From RBG-16-66-20 sp040752005 (GTDB lineage: Bacteria > Pseudomonadota > Gammaproteobacteria > Burkholderiales > SG8-39), in contig JBFMFX010000002.1 in NCBI GenBank assembly GCA_040752005.1, positions 124,001 to 188,000 on the forward strand: a stretch of 64,000 nucleotides of DNA. Reading direction: 5' to 3'. Under the pieces are notes generated by a model. That model was not told the origin of the DNA, made no database searches, and saw only the letters and a list, made by a program, of their open reading frames with translations. The translations under genes and the position numbers were made by a program. Positions 39,343 through 51,043 of this stretch are shown here, piece by piece. Every line of letters starts with the position of its first letter. Within the stretch, counting starts at the first letter, position 1.

Positions 39343-40077
39343 CTAGCTCCTCCACTCCGGTACCCGCAGCGCGAAGCCGTTCGGGTACCTTAGATCCACG
39401 ACTCTCGGTTCGCGCGGCTGCGCCTGCGCCAGCCGCCCGAGCGTCGCCGGATACGCGGCGACGAAGCGCTCCAGGCGCCGCTCGACCGGCTCGCCGCGGT
39501 CGCGCCCCAGCTCCAGCTGCAGACCGCCGTCGGTGCGCACCTGCCAGGCATGGCGCTGCGTGAGGATCACGCGCTCGGGCGCCTCCCCGAGCGGCCGCAG
39601 GATTGCCGCGAAGCGCAGGTAGCGACGCACCACCTCGGCCTCGGTTCCGGGGGGGCCGGCGAGCAGCGGCAACTGCGCCGCCTGCTCGGCGCCCAGGCGC
39701 CCTGGGAAAAGCTCGCCCCGCGCGCTGATGAGCCCCTGTTCGCCCCAGCGCGCGAGCGCCACGTGTTCCTCCAGCCGCGCCTCGACGCGGTCGGGCCAGG
39801 CGCGGCGCACCTCGACGCGCCGCACCCACGGCAGTCGCTCCAGCCGCGCGCGCAGCTCGGCGAGGTCGGCGGCGAAGAAGTTGCCGCCGAACCCGGCCGC
39901 CGCGCGCTCGATCTCGGCGCGCGTGGTGTGCGCGAGGTTCCCGGTGACGCGAAGCTCGCGCAGCGGAAAGAGAGGCGAGCGCGCCAGCGCATGCAGCGCC
40001 GCGTAGCCGAGGATCGCCGCAGCGAGCGCCGCGGCGAGCGCGGCGGCGAGGTTCAGCAGCCGCGGGTTATCCCACAT
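39343..40077 (-). CDS. ftsQ: Cell division protein FtsQ
   Basis: A bitopic divisome protein, 244 residues. One membrane helix lies at about 8-30, then a POTRA domain (FPLRELRVTGNLAHTTRAEIERAA) and the beta domain with LPWVRRVEVRRAWPDRVEARLEEH and WGEQGLISARGELF. It links FtsL/FtsB to the cytoplasmic parts of the ring. The start overlaps ddl by 11 bases. Confidence 0.95.
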   Translation of the reverse strand: MWDNPRLLNLAAALAAALAAAILGYAALHALARSPLFPLRELRVTGNLAHTTRAEIERAAAGFGGNFFAADLAELRARLERLPWVRRVEVRRAWPDRVEARLEEHVALARWGEQGLISARGELFPGRLGAEQAAQLPLLAGPPGTEAEVVRRYLRFAAILRPLGEAPERVILTQRHAWQVRTDGGLQLELGRDRGEPVERRLERFVAAYPATLGRLAQAQPREPRVVDLRYPNGFALRVPEWRS

Positions 40078-40984
40078 GGGCGAGCTCCAGGATGCGCAGG
40101 CACAGATCCTCGTAGGAAAGCCCGGCGGCGCGCGCCGCCATCGGCACCAGGCTGTGCCCGGTCATGCCCGGCGCGGTGTTCGCTTCGAGCAGCCAGGGTT
40201 CGCCGCGCGAATCGAGCATCAGGTCCACCCGTCCCCAGCCCGAGCCGCCGATGACGCGAAAGGCCTTGAGGGCGAGCGCGCGCAGCTCCGCCTCCTTGTC
40301 CGCCGGAAGGCCGCAGGGACAGTGGTACTTCGTCTCGTCGGAGAAGTACTTGTGCTGGTAGTCGTAGTGGCCCTGCGGCGCCTCGATGCGGATGAGCGGC
40401 AGCGCCTGCTCGCCGAGGATCGAGGCGGTGTATTCCGGGCCGTCCACGAACGCCTCGGCGAGCGCGACGTCGCGGTAGGTCTTCGCCGCGAGCGCGTACG
40501 CCGCCGGCAGCTCCGCGACCGAACGCACCCGGGTCAGACCGAGCGTCGAGCCCTCGTTGGCCGGCTTGACGATGAGCGGCAGGCCCAGCTCGCGCGCGAC
40601 CGCCTCCCAGTCGTCGTTCTCGGCGAGGATCCGGAAGCGCGGCGTGGGAAGTCCCGCGGCGAGCCACACGAGCTTGGTGCGCCACTTGTCCATGGCGATC
40701 GCCGAGCCGAGCACGCCGCTGCCGGTGTACGGGATGCCGAGCACCTCGAGCGCGCCCTGCATGGTGCCGTCCTCGCCGCCGCGGCCGTGCAGCGCGATGA
40801 AGCAGCGCGCGAAGCCCTCGCGCCTGAGGTCGGTCACGTCGCGCTCGGCGGGATCGAAGGCATGCGCGTCCACGCCTTTCGCGCGCAGCGCCGCGAGCAC
40901 GCCGCGGCCGCTCATGAGCGAAATCTCGCGCTCGGCCGAGCGCCCGCCCATCAGCACCGCCACCTTGCCGAAATCCGCGCTCAT
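40067..40984 (-). CDS. ddl: D-alanine--D-alanine ligase
   Basis: An ATP-grasp enzyme of 305 residues making the D-Ala-D-Ala of peptidoglycan. It has VLMGGRSAEREISLMSG, ALHGRGGEDGTMQG, GSGVLGSAIAMDKWRTK, KPANEGSTLGLTRV and LLEANTAPGMTGHSLVP. The ATG overlaps the murB stop (ATGA). Confidence 0.98.
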   Translation of the reverse strand: MSADFGKVAVLMGGRSAEREISLMSGRGVLAALRAKGVDAHAFDPAERDVTDLRREGFARCFIALHGRGGEDGTMQGALEVLGIPYTGSGVLGSAIAMDKWRTKLVWLAAGLPTPRFRILAENDDWEAVARELGLPLIVKPANEGSTLGLTRVRSVAELPAAYALAAKTYRDVALAEAFVDGPEYTASILGEQALPLIRIEAPQGHYDYQHKYFSDETKYHCPCGLPADKEAELRALALKAFRVIGGSGWGRVDLMLDSRGEPWLLEANTAPGMTGHSLVPMAARAAGLSYEDLCLRILELAHVG

Positions 40985-41900
40985 GCCGGCTCCCCGACGA
41001 GCCGAACCTCGGGCACCAGCTCGACGCCCTGCCTTTCCTTCACCACGCGCTGCACCTCGAGGATCAGCCACTCGATGTCGGCGGCGCTCGCCGCGCCTTT
41101 CGGGTTGACGATGAAGTTGGCGTGCATCTCGGAGACGCGCGCGGCGCCGCACGCAAGGCCCTTCAGGCCGCAGGCCTCGATCAGCTTCGCGGCATGCGCC
41201 CCCGGAGGGTTGCGGAACACGCTGCCGGCGTTCGGCAGCGAAAGCGGCTGCGACTTCAAGCGCCGCTCGAGCAGATTGCGCATCGCCTCGCGCGAGTCCT
41301 CGCGGTCGCCCGGTGCCAGCTTGAACTTCGCCGCCGCGAACCAGTGGTCGGCGCCGATTCTGCCGCCGGATTTGAGCTGGCAGTGGCGGTAGCCGGTTTC
41401 GAACTCGCTCTTGTGGCGCCAGCGCAGCGTGCCGTAGCGGTCTATCGTCTGCGCCTCCTCGACAATCTCCCAGGTGTCGCCGCCGTAGCAGCCGGCGTTC
41501 ATCGCGAGCGCGCCGCCGACGGTGCCGGGAATTCCGGCGAGGAACTCCGCGCCCGAGAGGTTGTTCATCGCGGCAAAGCGCGCCACCTTCGGGCTCGCCA
41601 CCCCCGCCTCCGCGTAGATCCGGCCGTAGGTGAGCTTCGGTGCCTTCTTCGCGGCGTGCATCAGCACCACGGTGCCGCGCCAGCCGCCCTGGCGCACGAG
41701 AAGGTTGGAGCCGAGCCCGACGAACAGCAGCGGTTCCTCCGGCGGCACGCGCGAAAGGAACTGGGCGAGGTCCTCTAGATCGGCCGGAACGTAGAGGCGA
41801 TCGGCGCGGCCGCCGGCGCGCCAGGTGCAGTAGCGGCCCATCGGCTCGTTTTCGCGCAGCTCGCCGCGCAGGCCGGCGAGATCGGCTGCCCGCAGCGCGT

Positions 41901-41904
<4 letters not shown>
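40981..41904 (-). CDS. murB: UDP-N-acetylenolpyruvoylglucosamine reductase
   Basis: It makes UDP-MurNAc using NADPH and FAD. The 307-residue protein shows the type I motifs NTWRAGG-like CTWRAGGRADRL, LFVGLGSNLLV, GAEFLAGIPGTVGGALAMNAGCYGG, LPNAGSVFRNP and SEMHANFIVNPKGA. ATGA overlap with murC. It sits between murC and ddl as in other betaproteobacteria. Confidence 0.97.
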
Positions 41905-43279
<1,375 letters not shown>

Positions 43280-43283
<4 letters not shown>

Positions 43284-44353
43284 CGCGTGCCTCCGCGCAC
43301 GAGCGCGGCGCAGCAGTCGGCCACCGCGCGCGCCGCATCCGGCCGCCCGAGCGCCCGGGCGCGCCGGGCCATTTCCAGCAGCCGCGGGCGGTCGAGCGAG
43401 GCGAGCAGCGAGGCGAGCCGCGTCGGCGACAGCTCGCGCTGCGGCAGGAGGATCGCGGCGCCGCGGTCCGCGAGCCAGCGCGCGTTCGCCGTCTGATGAT
43501 CGTCCACCGCGTGCGGAAAGGGCACCAGCACGCTCGCCAGCCCTGCGGCCGAAATCTCGGCGATCGTCATCGCGCCGGCGCGGCAGATGACGAGGTCGGC
43601 GGCGGCGTAGCGCGCCGCCATGTCGTCAATGAACGCGACCAGCTCCGCCTCGACCCCGGCGGCGACGTACGCCGCCCGCGTCGCCTCCAGATGCCGCTCG
43701 CCCGTCTGATGCACGACCCTGGGCCGCGCTTCGCGCGCGAGACTCGCGAGCGCCTGCGGCAGGACCTCGTTCAACGCCTGCGCGCCCTGGCTGCCGCCGA
43801 CCACCAGCAGCGTGGGGGCGCCGCTGCGCGCGCCGTAGCGCGCCTCGGGAGGCGCGAGCCGCGCGATCTCTGCACGCACCGGATTGCCGGTCCACTCGGC
43901 GTCCGGCAGCGCACCCGGGAAGGCGACCATCACGCGGTCGGCGAGCCGCGCGAGCACCCGGTTGGCGAGCCCGGCGACGGCGTTCTGCTCGTGAATCGCG
44001 AGCGGCCGCGCAAGGAGCGAGGCCATCATGCCGCCGGGAAACGCGACGTAGCCGCCCATGCCGAGCACGACGTCGGGGCGAATGCGCCGGATCGCCCGCG
44101 CGCTCTGCCAGAAGCCGACGAGCAGATGAAGCGGCAGGAACAGCGCCGCGGCGAGGCCGCGGCCGCGCGCCGCCGCGGCGTGCACCCACGCCATCGGATA
44201 GCCGCGCGCGGGCACCAGGCGCGCCTCCATGCCGGTGCGCGAACCCATCCAGACCACGTTCCAGCCGCGCGCGCGCATCTCGTCGGCCACCGCCAGCCCT
44301 GGAAACACATGACCGCCCGTGCCGCCGGCCATGATGAGAAGCGTCAGGCTCAT
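43280..44353 (-). CDS. murG: UDP-GlcNAc:lipid I N-acetylglucosaminyltransferase
   Basis: It makes lipid II on the inner face of the membrane. The 357-residue GT28 protein has MAGGTGGHVFPGLAVADEM, VLGMGGYVAFPGG, HEQNAVAGLANRVLA, VVGGSQGAQALNEVLP, CRAGAMTIAEISAAGLASVLVPFPHAVDDHQTANA. The ATG overlaps the ftsW stop. Confidence 0.98.
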
Positions 44354-45531
44354 GCGGGCAGGCCCCTCTGCAACTGCCGGACCTCCCAGTCGATGCGCAG
44401 GAGGATCGCGATCGCGACGCCGTTCACGACCAGGCCCGTGCCGCCGAAGCTCATGAGCGGAAGCGTCAGCCCCTTGGTCGGCAGCAGGCCCATGTTGACG
44501 CCCATGTTGATGAGCGCCTGAAAGCCGATGAGGATGCCGACGCCCTGCGCGACGAGCGCGGCGAAGTGCCGGCCGTACGCGGCCGCACGGCGCCCGATGA
44601 CGAAGGCGCGCAGCACGATCCAGGCGAGCAGCGCGATCACCAGCGCGACCCCGGCGAGCCCCAGCTCCTCGGCGATCACCGCGAGCAGGAAATCGGTGTG
44701 CGCCTCCGGGAGGTAGTGCAGCTTCTCGACGCTCGCGCCCAGGCCGACGCCGAACCATTCGCCGCGGCCGAAGGCGATCAGCGCGTGCGAGAGCTGGTAG
44801 CCCCGGCCCCACGGATCGGACCAGGGATCCATGAAGCCGAAGATGCGCTGCATGCGGTAGGGCGAGGTGAACACCAGCGCCGCAAAGCCGACCGCGAGCA
44901 TGCCGGCGAGCGCCGCGAAATGGCGCATGCTCATGCCGCCGAGGAACAGGATGCCGAACGCCACCGCGGCGATCACCACCAGCGCGCCGAAATCCGGCTC
45001 GCGCAGCAGCAGCCAGGCGACGGCGAGCATCACCGCGAGCATCGGCAGCAGCCCGCGGCGGAAGTTTCTCAGCACCGCGTGCTTGCGCACCGTGTAGTCG
45101 GCGCCGTAGAGCACCACCGCGAGCTTCATCAGCTCCGAGGGCTGCACCGAGCCGATGCCGATGTTGAGCCAGCGGCGCGCGCCGTTCACCTCGCGCCCGA
45201 TCCCGGGCACGAGCACCAGCGCAAGGAGCACGATGCCGGCGACGAACAGCCACGGTGCCGCCTGCTGCCAGTGGCGCGAAGGCACGAGGAACACCGCGAC
45301 CGCCGCGACGAGGGCGGCGGCAAGGTACGCCGCGTGGCGCACGAGGTACCAGGCGGAGTTGCCCCCGGTATGACGGCCCGCCTCCGCGATGGCGATCGAG
45401 GCCGAGTACACCATCACGAGGCCGAGCGCGGCGAGCAGGAGCGCCGCCCACGCGAGCGAGCGGTCGTATTCGGCGCCGGGCGCGTCGCGGCCGCGGCGCA
45501 GGTCCGCCGGCAGGGCAGTGACTTCACTCAT
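44350..45531 (-). CDS. ftsW: Peptidoglycan polymerase FtsW
   Basis: A SEDS-family glycosyltransferase of the divisome, 393 residues, about ten helices. Motifs: VNGARRWLNIGIGSVQPSELMKLA (catalytic loop area), PDFGALVVIA, GVGLGASVEKLHYLPEAHTDFLLAVIAEELG and MGLLPTKGLTLPLMSFGGTG. The ATG at 45531 overlaps the end of murD by 8 bases, and the stop overlaps murG. Confidence 0.97.
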   Translation of the reverse strand: MSEVTALPADLRRGRDAPGAEYDRSLAWAALLLAALGLVMVYSASIAIAEAGRHTGGNSAWYLVRHAAYLAAALVAAVAVFLVPSRHWQQAAPWLFVAGIVLLALVLVPGIGREVNGARRWLNIGIGSVQPSELMKLAVVLYGADYTVRKHAVLRNFRRGLLPMLAVMLAVAWLLLREPDFGALVVIAAVAFGILFLGGMSMRHFAALAGMLAVGFAALVFTSPYRMQRIFGFMDPWSDPWGRGYQLSHALIAFGRGEWFGVGLGASVEKLHYLPEAHTDFLLAVIAEELGLAGVALVIALLAWIVLRAFVIGRRAAAYGRHFAALVAQGVGILIGFQALINMGVNMGLLPTKGLTLPLMSFGGTGLVVNGVAIAILLRIDWEVRQLQRGLPA

Positions 45532-46924
45532 GGCCGAGCCTGCGCACCGCGTCGGCGAACGCGCGCCCGCGGTGGGCGTAGTCGCGGAACATGTCGAAGC
45601 TCGCGCACGCGGGCGAGAGCAGCACGGCGTCGCCCGGCCGCGCGATGGCGGCGGCGCGCGCGACCGCCTCTTCCAGCGTCGCGCAGCGCTCGGCGGCGAC
45701 GCCGGCGGCGCCGAGCGCCGCCTCGATGCGCGGCGCGTCCCGCCCGATGAGGAGCACCGCGCGCGCGTACCGCCTCGCCGCATCGGCAAGCGGCGCGAAA
45801 TCCTGGCCCTTGCCCTCGCCGCCCGCGATCAGCACCGTCGGCCGGCCCATCCCCTTCAGGGCGGCGACCGCCGCGCCGACGTTGGTGCCCTTGGAGTCGT
45901 CAACCCACAGCACGCCCGCGCGCTCGGCGACGCGCTCGACGCGGTGCGCAAGACCGCGGAACGAGGCAAGGCCGGCCGCAAGAGCGCCCAGCGGCGCGCC
46001 GGCCGCGTGCGCGAGCGCGCTGGCGGCAAGGGCGTTCGCCACATTGTGGCGGCCGGCGAGCGGCAACGCGTCGGCAGGACAGAATCGCTCCGCGCCGCGC
46101 GCCAGCCACTCGCGCCCGGCCTCGGCCGCCACGCCGAAGTCCTCCGGCATCGGCGGAGCGTCCAGGCCGAAGGTGACCTGGGCGCACTGCGCGCGCAGCA
46201 TCGCCATCGAGGCGGAATCGCAGCGGTTGAGCACCTGCAGGCTGCAGCCGAGAAAGATGCGCGCCTTGGCCGCGGCGTATTCGGCGAGCCCGCCGTAGCG
46301 GTCAAGGTGGTCCTCGGAAAGGTTGAGCATCGCCGCCGCGTCCGGGGCGAGCGACCACATGGTTTCGAGCTGGTAGCTGGAGAGCTCCAGCACCCAGACG
46401 AGCGGCGGGCGGTGGCGCCGGCGCATCAGCGCCTCCAGCGCCGCCGGGCCGATGTTGCCCGCGACCTCGCAGTCCACGCCCGCGGCGCGAAGCAGATGCC
46501 CGGTGAGCGCCGTCACCGTGCTCTTGCCGTTGGTCCCGGTCACCGCCAGCACTTTCGCGCCGGCCTCGGCGCGCACCGCCCAGGCGAAAAGCTCGATGTC
46601 GCCCACCACCGGGATGCCGCGCGACAGCGCTTCCAGCACCACCGGCTCGTCGAGCGCGAGCCCGGGACTCTTGCAGACGAGATCCACGTCCGCAAGGAGC
46701 GAGGCGTCCATCCTGCCGGCGATCACCTCGCCGCCGGCGAACTCGCCCGCGCGGGGAGGTTCCGGGCGCGTGTCGGCGACGCGCACCCGCGCGCCTTGCG
46801 CTGCCGCCCAGTTCGCCACCGAGAGTCCCGTGTCGCCGAGCCCCAGCACCAGCACGCGCCGGCCGGCGAGCGGCATCGGCTGCGGCCGGGGCAGAGTGGC
46901 AAAAAGGGGTTCGCGCATCTTCAT
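45524..46924 (-). CDS. murD: UDP-N-acetylmuramoyl-L-alanine--D-glutamate ligase
   Basis: It adds D-Glu to the peptidoglycan precursor. It has 466 residues from the ATG at 46924 (MKMREPLFATL); the ATG two codons later is equally possible. Motifs: VLGLGDTGLSVANWAA, KSPGLALDEPVV, VTGTNGKSTVTALTG, ELSSYQLETM, LNLSEDHLDRYGG, VDDSKGTNVGAAVAAL. Normally murD follows mraY closely; here 160 bases with a micro-ORF and repeat lie between them. The frame is open upstream to 47035 through that repeat. Confidence 0.97.
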   Translation of the reverse strand: MKMREPLFATLPRPQPMPLAGRRVLVLGLGDTGLSVANWAAAQGARVRVADTRPEPPRAGEFAGGEVIAGRMDASLLADVDLVCKSPGLALDEPVVLEALSRGIPVVGDIELFAWAVRAEAGAKVLAVTGTNGKSTVTALTGHLLRAAGVDCEVAGNIGPAALEALMRRRHRPPLVWVLELSSYQLETMWSLAPDAAAMLNLSEDHLDRYGGLAEYAAAKARIFLGCSLQVLNRCDSASMAMLRAQCAQVTFGLDAPPMPEDFGVAAEAGREWLARGAERFCPADALPLAGRHNVANALAASALAHAAGAPLGALAAGLASFRGLAHRVERVAERAGVLWVDDSKGTNVGAAVAALKGMGRPTVLIAGGEGKGQDFAPLADAARRYARAVLLIGRDAPRIEAALGAAGVAAERCATLEEAVARAAAIARPGDAVLLSPACASFDMFRDYAHRGRAFADAVRRLGHE

Positions 46925-46926
46925 GA

Positions 46927-47088
46927 TCACCGCAGCTTGAGCGTCGAAAGTCCGAACGGAACGAGCCTCATGGTGATGATCCAGAACCGCACCGATGGGA
47001 CTGGTCTCGTCGTCGCGTTGGCGCCTGCGGCGCAAACGCGAGCCTCGCCCATCCCATCGGTCGCGCGGTTCGTCCGTGTCTCGCTCAT
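46927..47088 (-). CDS. Micro-ORF between mraY and murD carrying a copied MraY C-terminus
   Basis: A 53-codon ORF whose ATG overlaps the mraY stop (ATGA) and which ends two bases before the murD ATG. The first ~32 residues match nothing I know. The last 21 (from RFWIITM to LSTLKLR) copy the last membrane helix of MraY with two changes. The start-stop overlap means ribosomes ending mraY could go straight on into it. It would give a small protein with one C-terminal membrane helix. Whether it is translated or is just debris of a duplication is unknown. Confidence 0.5.
   Translation of the reverse strand: MSETRTNRATDGMGEARVCAAGANATTRPVPSVRFWIITMRLVPFGLSTLKLR
46931..46992. repeat. 62-bp repeat, copy 1 (murD-proximal)
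   Basis: Copy of the mraY 3' end: 58 of 62 bases are identical to 47089-47150. The copy includes the final codons of the last MraY helix. The two copies start 158 bases apart in direct orientation. Confidence 0.9.
46991..47061. repeat. Nested palindrome in the mraY-murD junction
   Basis: Outer arms ACCGATGGGA (46991-47000) and TCCCATCGGT (47052-47061) are a perfect 10-bp inverted repeat. Inside lies a 27-base hairpin (47014-47040) of two 12-base arms pairing at 11 of 12 positions around a 3-base loop. On the transcript this would fold as one long stem-loop between the two 62-bp copies. It resembles a small palindromic insertion element. Confidence 0.75.
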
Positions 47089-48176
47089 CGCAGCTTCAGA
47101 GTCGAAAGTCCGAACAGAACGAGCATCATGGTGATGATCCAGAACCGCACGACCACCTGGGATTCCTTCCATCCCTCCAGCTCGTAGTGGTGATGCAGCG
47201 GCGCCATGCGGAAGATGCGCTTGCCGCCGCTGAGCTTGAAATAGATCACCTGGATCATCACCGACAGCGTCTCGGCGACGAACACCCCGCCCATGATGAA
47301 GAGCACGATCTCCTGGCGTACCACCACCGCGATGGTGCCGAGCGCGGCGCCGAGCGCGAGCGCGCCGACGTCGCCCATGAACACCTCCGCCGGATAGGTG
47401 TTGAACCAGAGAAAGCCCAGCCCCGCGCCGACCATCGCGCCGCAGACGACCGCCAGTTCGCCCGCGCCCGCGATGTAGGGCAGGCCGAGATACTTGGAGA
47501 ACACCGCGTGTCCGGCGACGTAGGCGAAGATGCCGAGGGCGCCTGCCACCATCACCGTGGGCATGATGGCCAGGCCGTCCAGCCCGTCGGTGAGATTGAC
47601 GGCGTTCGAGGTGCCGACGATGACGAAATAGGTGAGCAGGATGAAGCCGGCCGTGCCGAGCGGATAGGCGATGAACTTGAAAAACGGCACGATCAGTTCG
47701 TTGAGCGCCGGAATCCCCTGGGCGAGCCAGGCGAGATAACCGGCGGCGGCAAGGCCCGCCACCGACTGCCAGAAGAACTTCGCTTTCGCCGACAGCCCCT
47801 TCGGGTTCCTGCGCACCACCTTGCGGTAGTCGTCCACCCAGCCGATCGCGCCGAAGGCGACGGTCACCAGCAGCACCACCCACACGAAGCGGTTGGCGAG
47901 GTCGCCCCAGGCGAGCACCGTGATCGTGATCGCCACCAGGATGAGCGCCCCGCCCATCGTCGGGGTGCCCGCCTTGCCGAGATGCGTGGCCGGGCCGTCG
48001 TCGCGCACCGTCTGGCCGATCTTGTAGGCGGTGAGCTTGCGGATGACGAACGGGCCGAGAATGAGCGAGATCGCAAGCGCGGTGAGACAGGCGAGCACCG
48101 CCCGCAGCGTGATGTACTGGAAGACGTTGAAGGCGCGTACGTCCTTCGCCAGCCACTGGGCGAGCTCCAGCAGCAT
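47085..48176 (-). CDS. mraY: Phospho-N-acetylmuramoyl-pentapeptide transferase
   Basis: It makes lipid I from UDP-MurNAc-pentapeptide and undecaprenyl phosphate. It has 363 residues and ten helices. Motifs: DDGPATHLGKAGTPTMGG (cytoplasmic loop), AIGWVDDYRKV (catalytic Asp pair), TSNAVNLTDGLDGLA, EVFMGDVGALALG and MAPLHHHYELEGWKES, ending LKLR. The ATG shares one base with the murF stop (TGATG). Confidence 0.98.
   Translation of the reverse strand: MLLELAQWLAKDVRAFNVFQYITLRAVLACLTALAISLILGPFVIRKLTAYKIGQTVRDDGPATHLGKAGTPTMGGALILVAITITVLAWGDLANRFVWVVLLVTVAFGAIGWVDDYRKVVRRNPKGLSAKAKFFWQSVAGLAAAGYLAWLAQGIPALNELIVPFFKFIAYPLGTAGFILLTYFVIVGTSNAVNLTDGLDGLAIMPTVMVAGALGIFAYVAGHAVFSKYLGLPYIAGAGELAVVCGAMVGAGLGFLWFNTYPAEVFMGDVGALALGAALGTIAVVVRQEIVLFIMGGVFVAETLSVMIQVIYFKLSGGKRIFRMAPLHHHYELEGWKESQVVVRFWIITMMLVLFGLSTLKLR
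47089..47150. repeat. 62-bp repeat, copy 2 (genuine mraY 3' end)
   Basis: The functional copy, coding the last helix of MraY (FWIITMMLVLFGLSTLKLR). The family normally ends in LKLR, so this is the ancestral copy and 46931-46992 the duplicate. Confidence 0.9.
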
Positions 48177-49539
48177 CAGTGCGCCCCTGCCCGCGCCGGC
48201 GGCTCGCCGGCAAGGAGCGCGACCACGCGTTCCATCCTCATGAAGCGCGAGCCTTTGACGAGCACCGAGGCGGCGCCCTCGGCTGCGCGCGCGAGCGCCT
48301 CGATGTCGTCGAAATGGGCGGCGCCGGCGCCGAACGCCTCGACCGCCGCGCGCGAGGCGGAGCCGATCGCGACGAGCCGGCTGATCCCGCGGCGCTGGGC
48401 GTACTCGCCGACCTCGCGATGGAATTCGGGTGCGAATTCGCCGACCTCGCCCATGTCGCCGAGGACGAGGAGCGTCGGCGCCGGCAGCCCCGCGAGCACG
48501 TCTATCGCCGCGCGCACCGAATCCGGGTTGGCGTTGTAGGTGTCGTCCACCAGGATCGCGCCGGAGGCGAGGCGCCTTGTGACAAGCCGGCCAGGCGAGG
48601 GACGGAAGGCGGCAAGCCCGCGCGCGATCGCCTGCGGACCGACGCCTGCGGCGAAGCCGCATGCGGCGGCCGCGAGCGCGTTTCTCACGTTGTGCAGTCC
48701 CGGGATGGCGAGCGTTGCGCTCGCCTCGCCGGCCGGCGTGCGCAGCACGATCTCGCTCGACAGGGGTCTGAGCGCGTAGCCGCCCCTGATCTCCGCCGGC
48801 GCCTCCAGACCGAAGCGCACCGTGCGCCGGCGACCGGCGGCGCGAAGAAAGATCTCCGCATGCGCGTCGTCGGCATTGATCACCGCCACCCCGTCGGGCG
48901 CGAGCGCCTCGAAGACCGCGGCGTTTTCGCGCGCGCACGCCGCGACCGATCTCATGAACTCCATGTGCTCGCGCTGGGCGTTGGTGACCACGGCGATCGC
49001 CGGCGCGGCCATCGCGGCGAGCGGCGCCACCTCGCCCGGGTGGTTCATCCCGATCTCGACCGCGCAGTAGCGATGCTCGCGGCGCAGCCTGAGCAGCGTG
49101 AGCGGCACGCCGATGTCGGTGTTGAGATTGCCCTCGGTGGCGAGCACGCCCGCTTCGCCCGCGTGCGCGCGCAGGATCGCGGCGAGCATCTCCTTCGTCG
49201 TGGTCTTGCCGTTGGAGCCGGCGATTGCGACCAGCGTCGGTGCGAAGCGCCGGCGCCAGTGCGCGCCGAGCCGGCCCAGCGCGCTGCGCGTGTCCTCGAC
49301 CACCAGGAGCGGCAGCGGCGCCGCACCGCCCTCGGCGCGCGAGCGCTCGTCCACCATCGCCGCGGCGGCCCCGCGCGCCGCGGCGGCGGCGACAAACGCA
49401 TGCCCGTCGTGGCGCTCGCCGCGGATGGCGACGAAAAGCTCGCCGGCCCGCACGGTGCGGCTGTCGGTGCAAACGCCGACGAAGCGCGCCTCGCCCTCGG
49501 CGCGCGCGCCGATCGCCCGGGCGGCTTCGGCAAGACTCA

Positions 49540-49543
<4 letters not shown>
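48176..49543 (-). CDS. murF: UDP-MurNAc-tripeptide D-alanyl-D-alanine ligase
   Basis: The last cytoplasmic ligase: it adds D-Ala-D-Ala. It has 455 residues with TDSRTVRAGELFVAIRGERHDGHAF, the P-loop IAGSNGKTTTKEML, EGNLNTDIGVPLTLL, EIGMNHPGEV, NAQREHMEFM and DDTYNANPDSVRAAI. The ATG at 49543 overlaps the murE stop (ATGA); a second ATG follows directly. Confidence 0.98.
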
Positions 49544-51009
<1,466 letters not shown>

Positions 51010-51043
51010 GGTTCCTCCGCTCGGAAGCCCGATGCGCTTGCCA

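Noticed and set aside
46927..48213. 428-codon frame across mraY and the repeat
   Set aside because: Most of it is mraY DNA in another frame. Only the last 54 codons, from the ATG overlapping the mraY stop, are kept as a possible micro-ORF.
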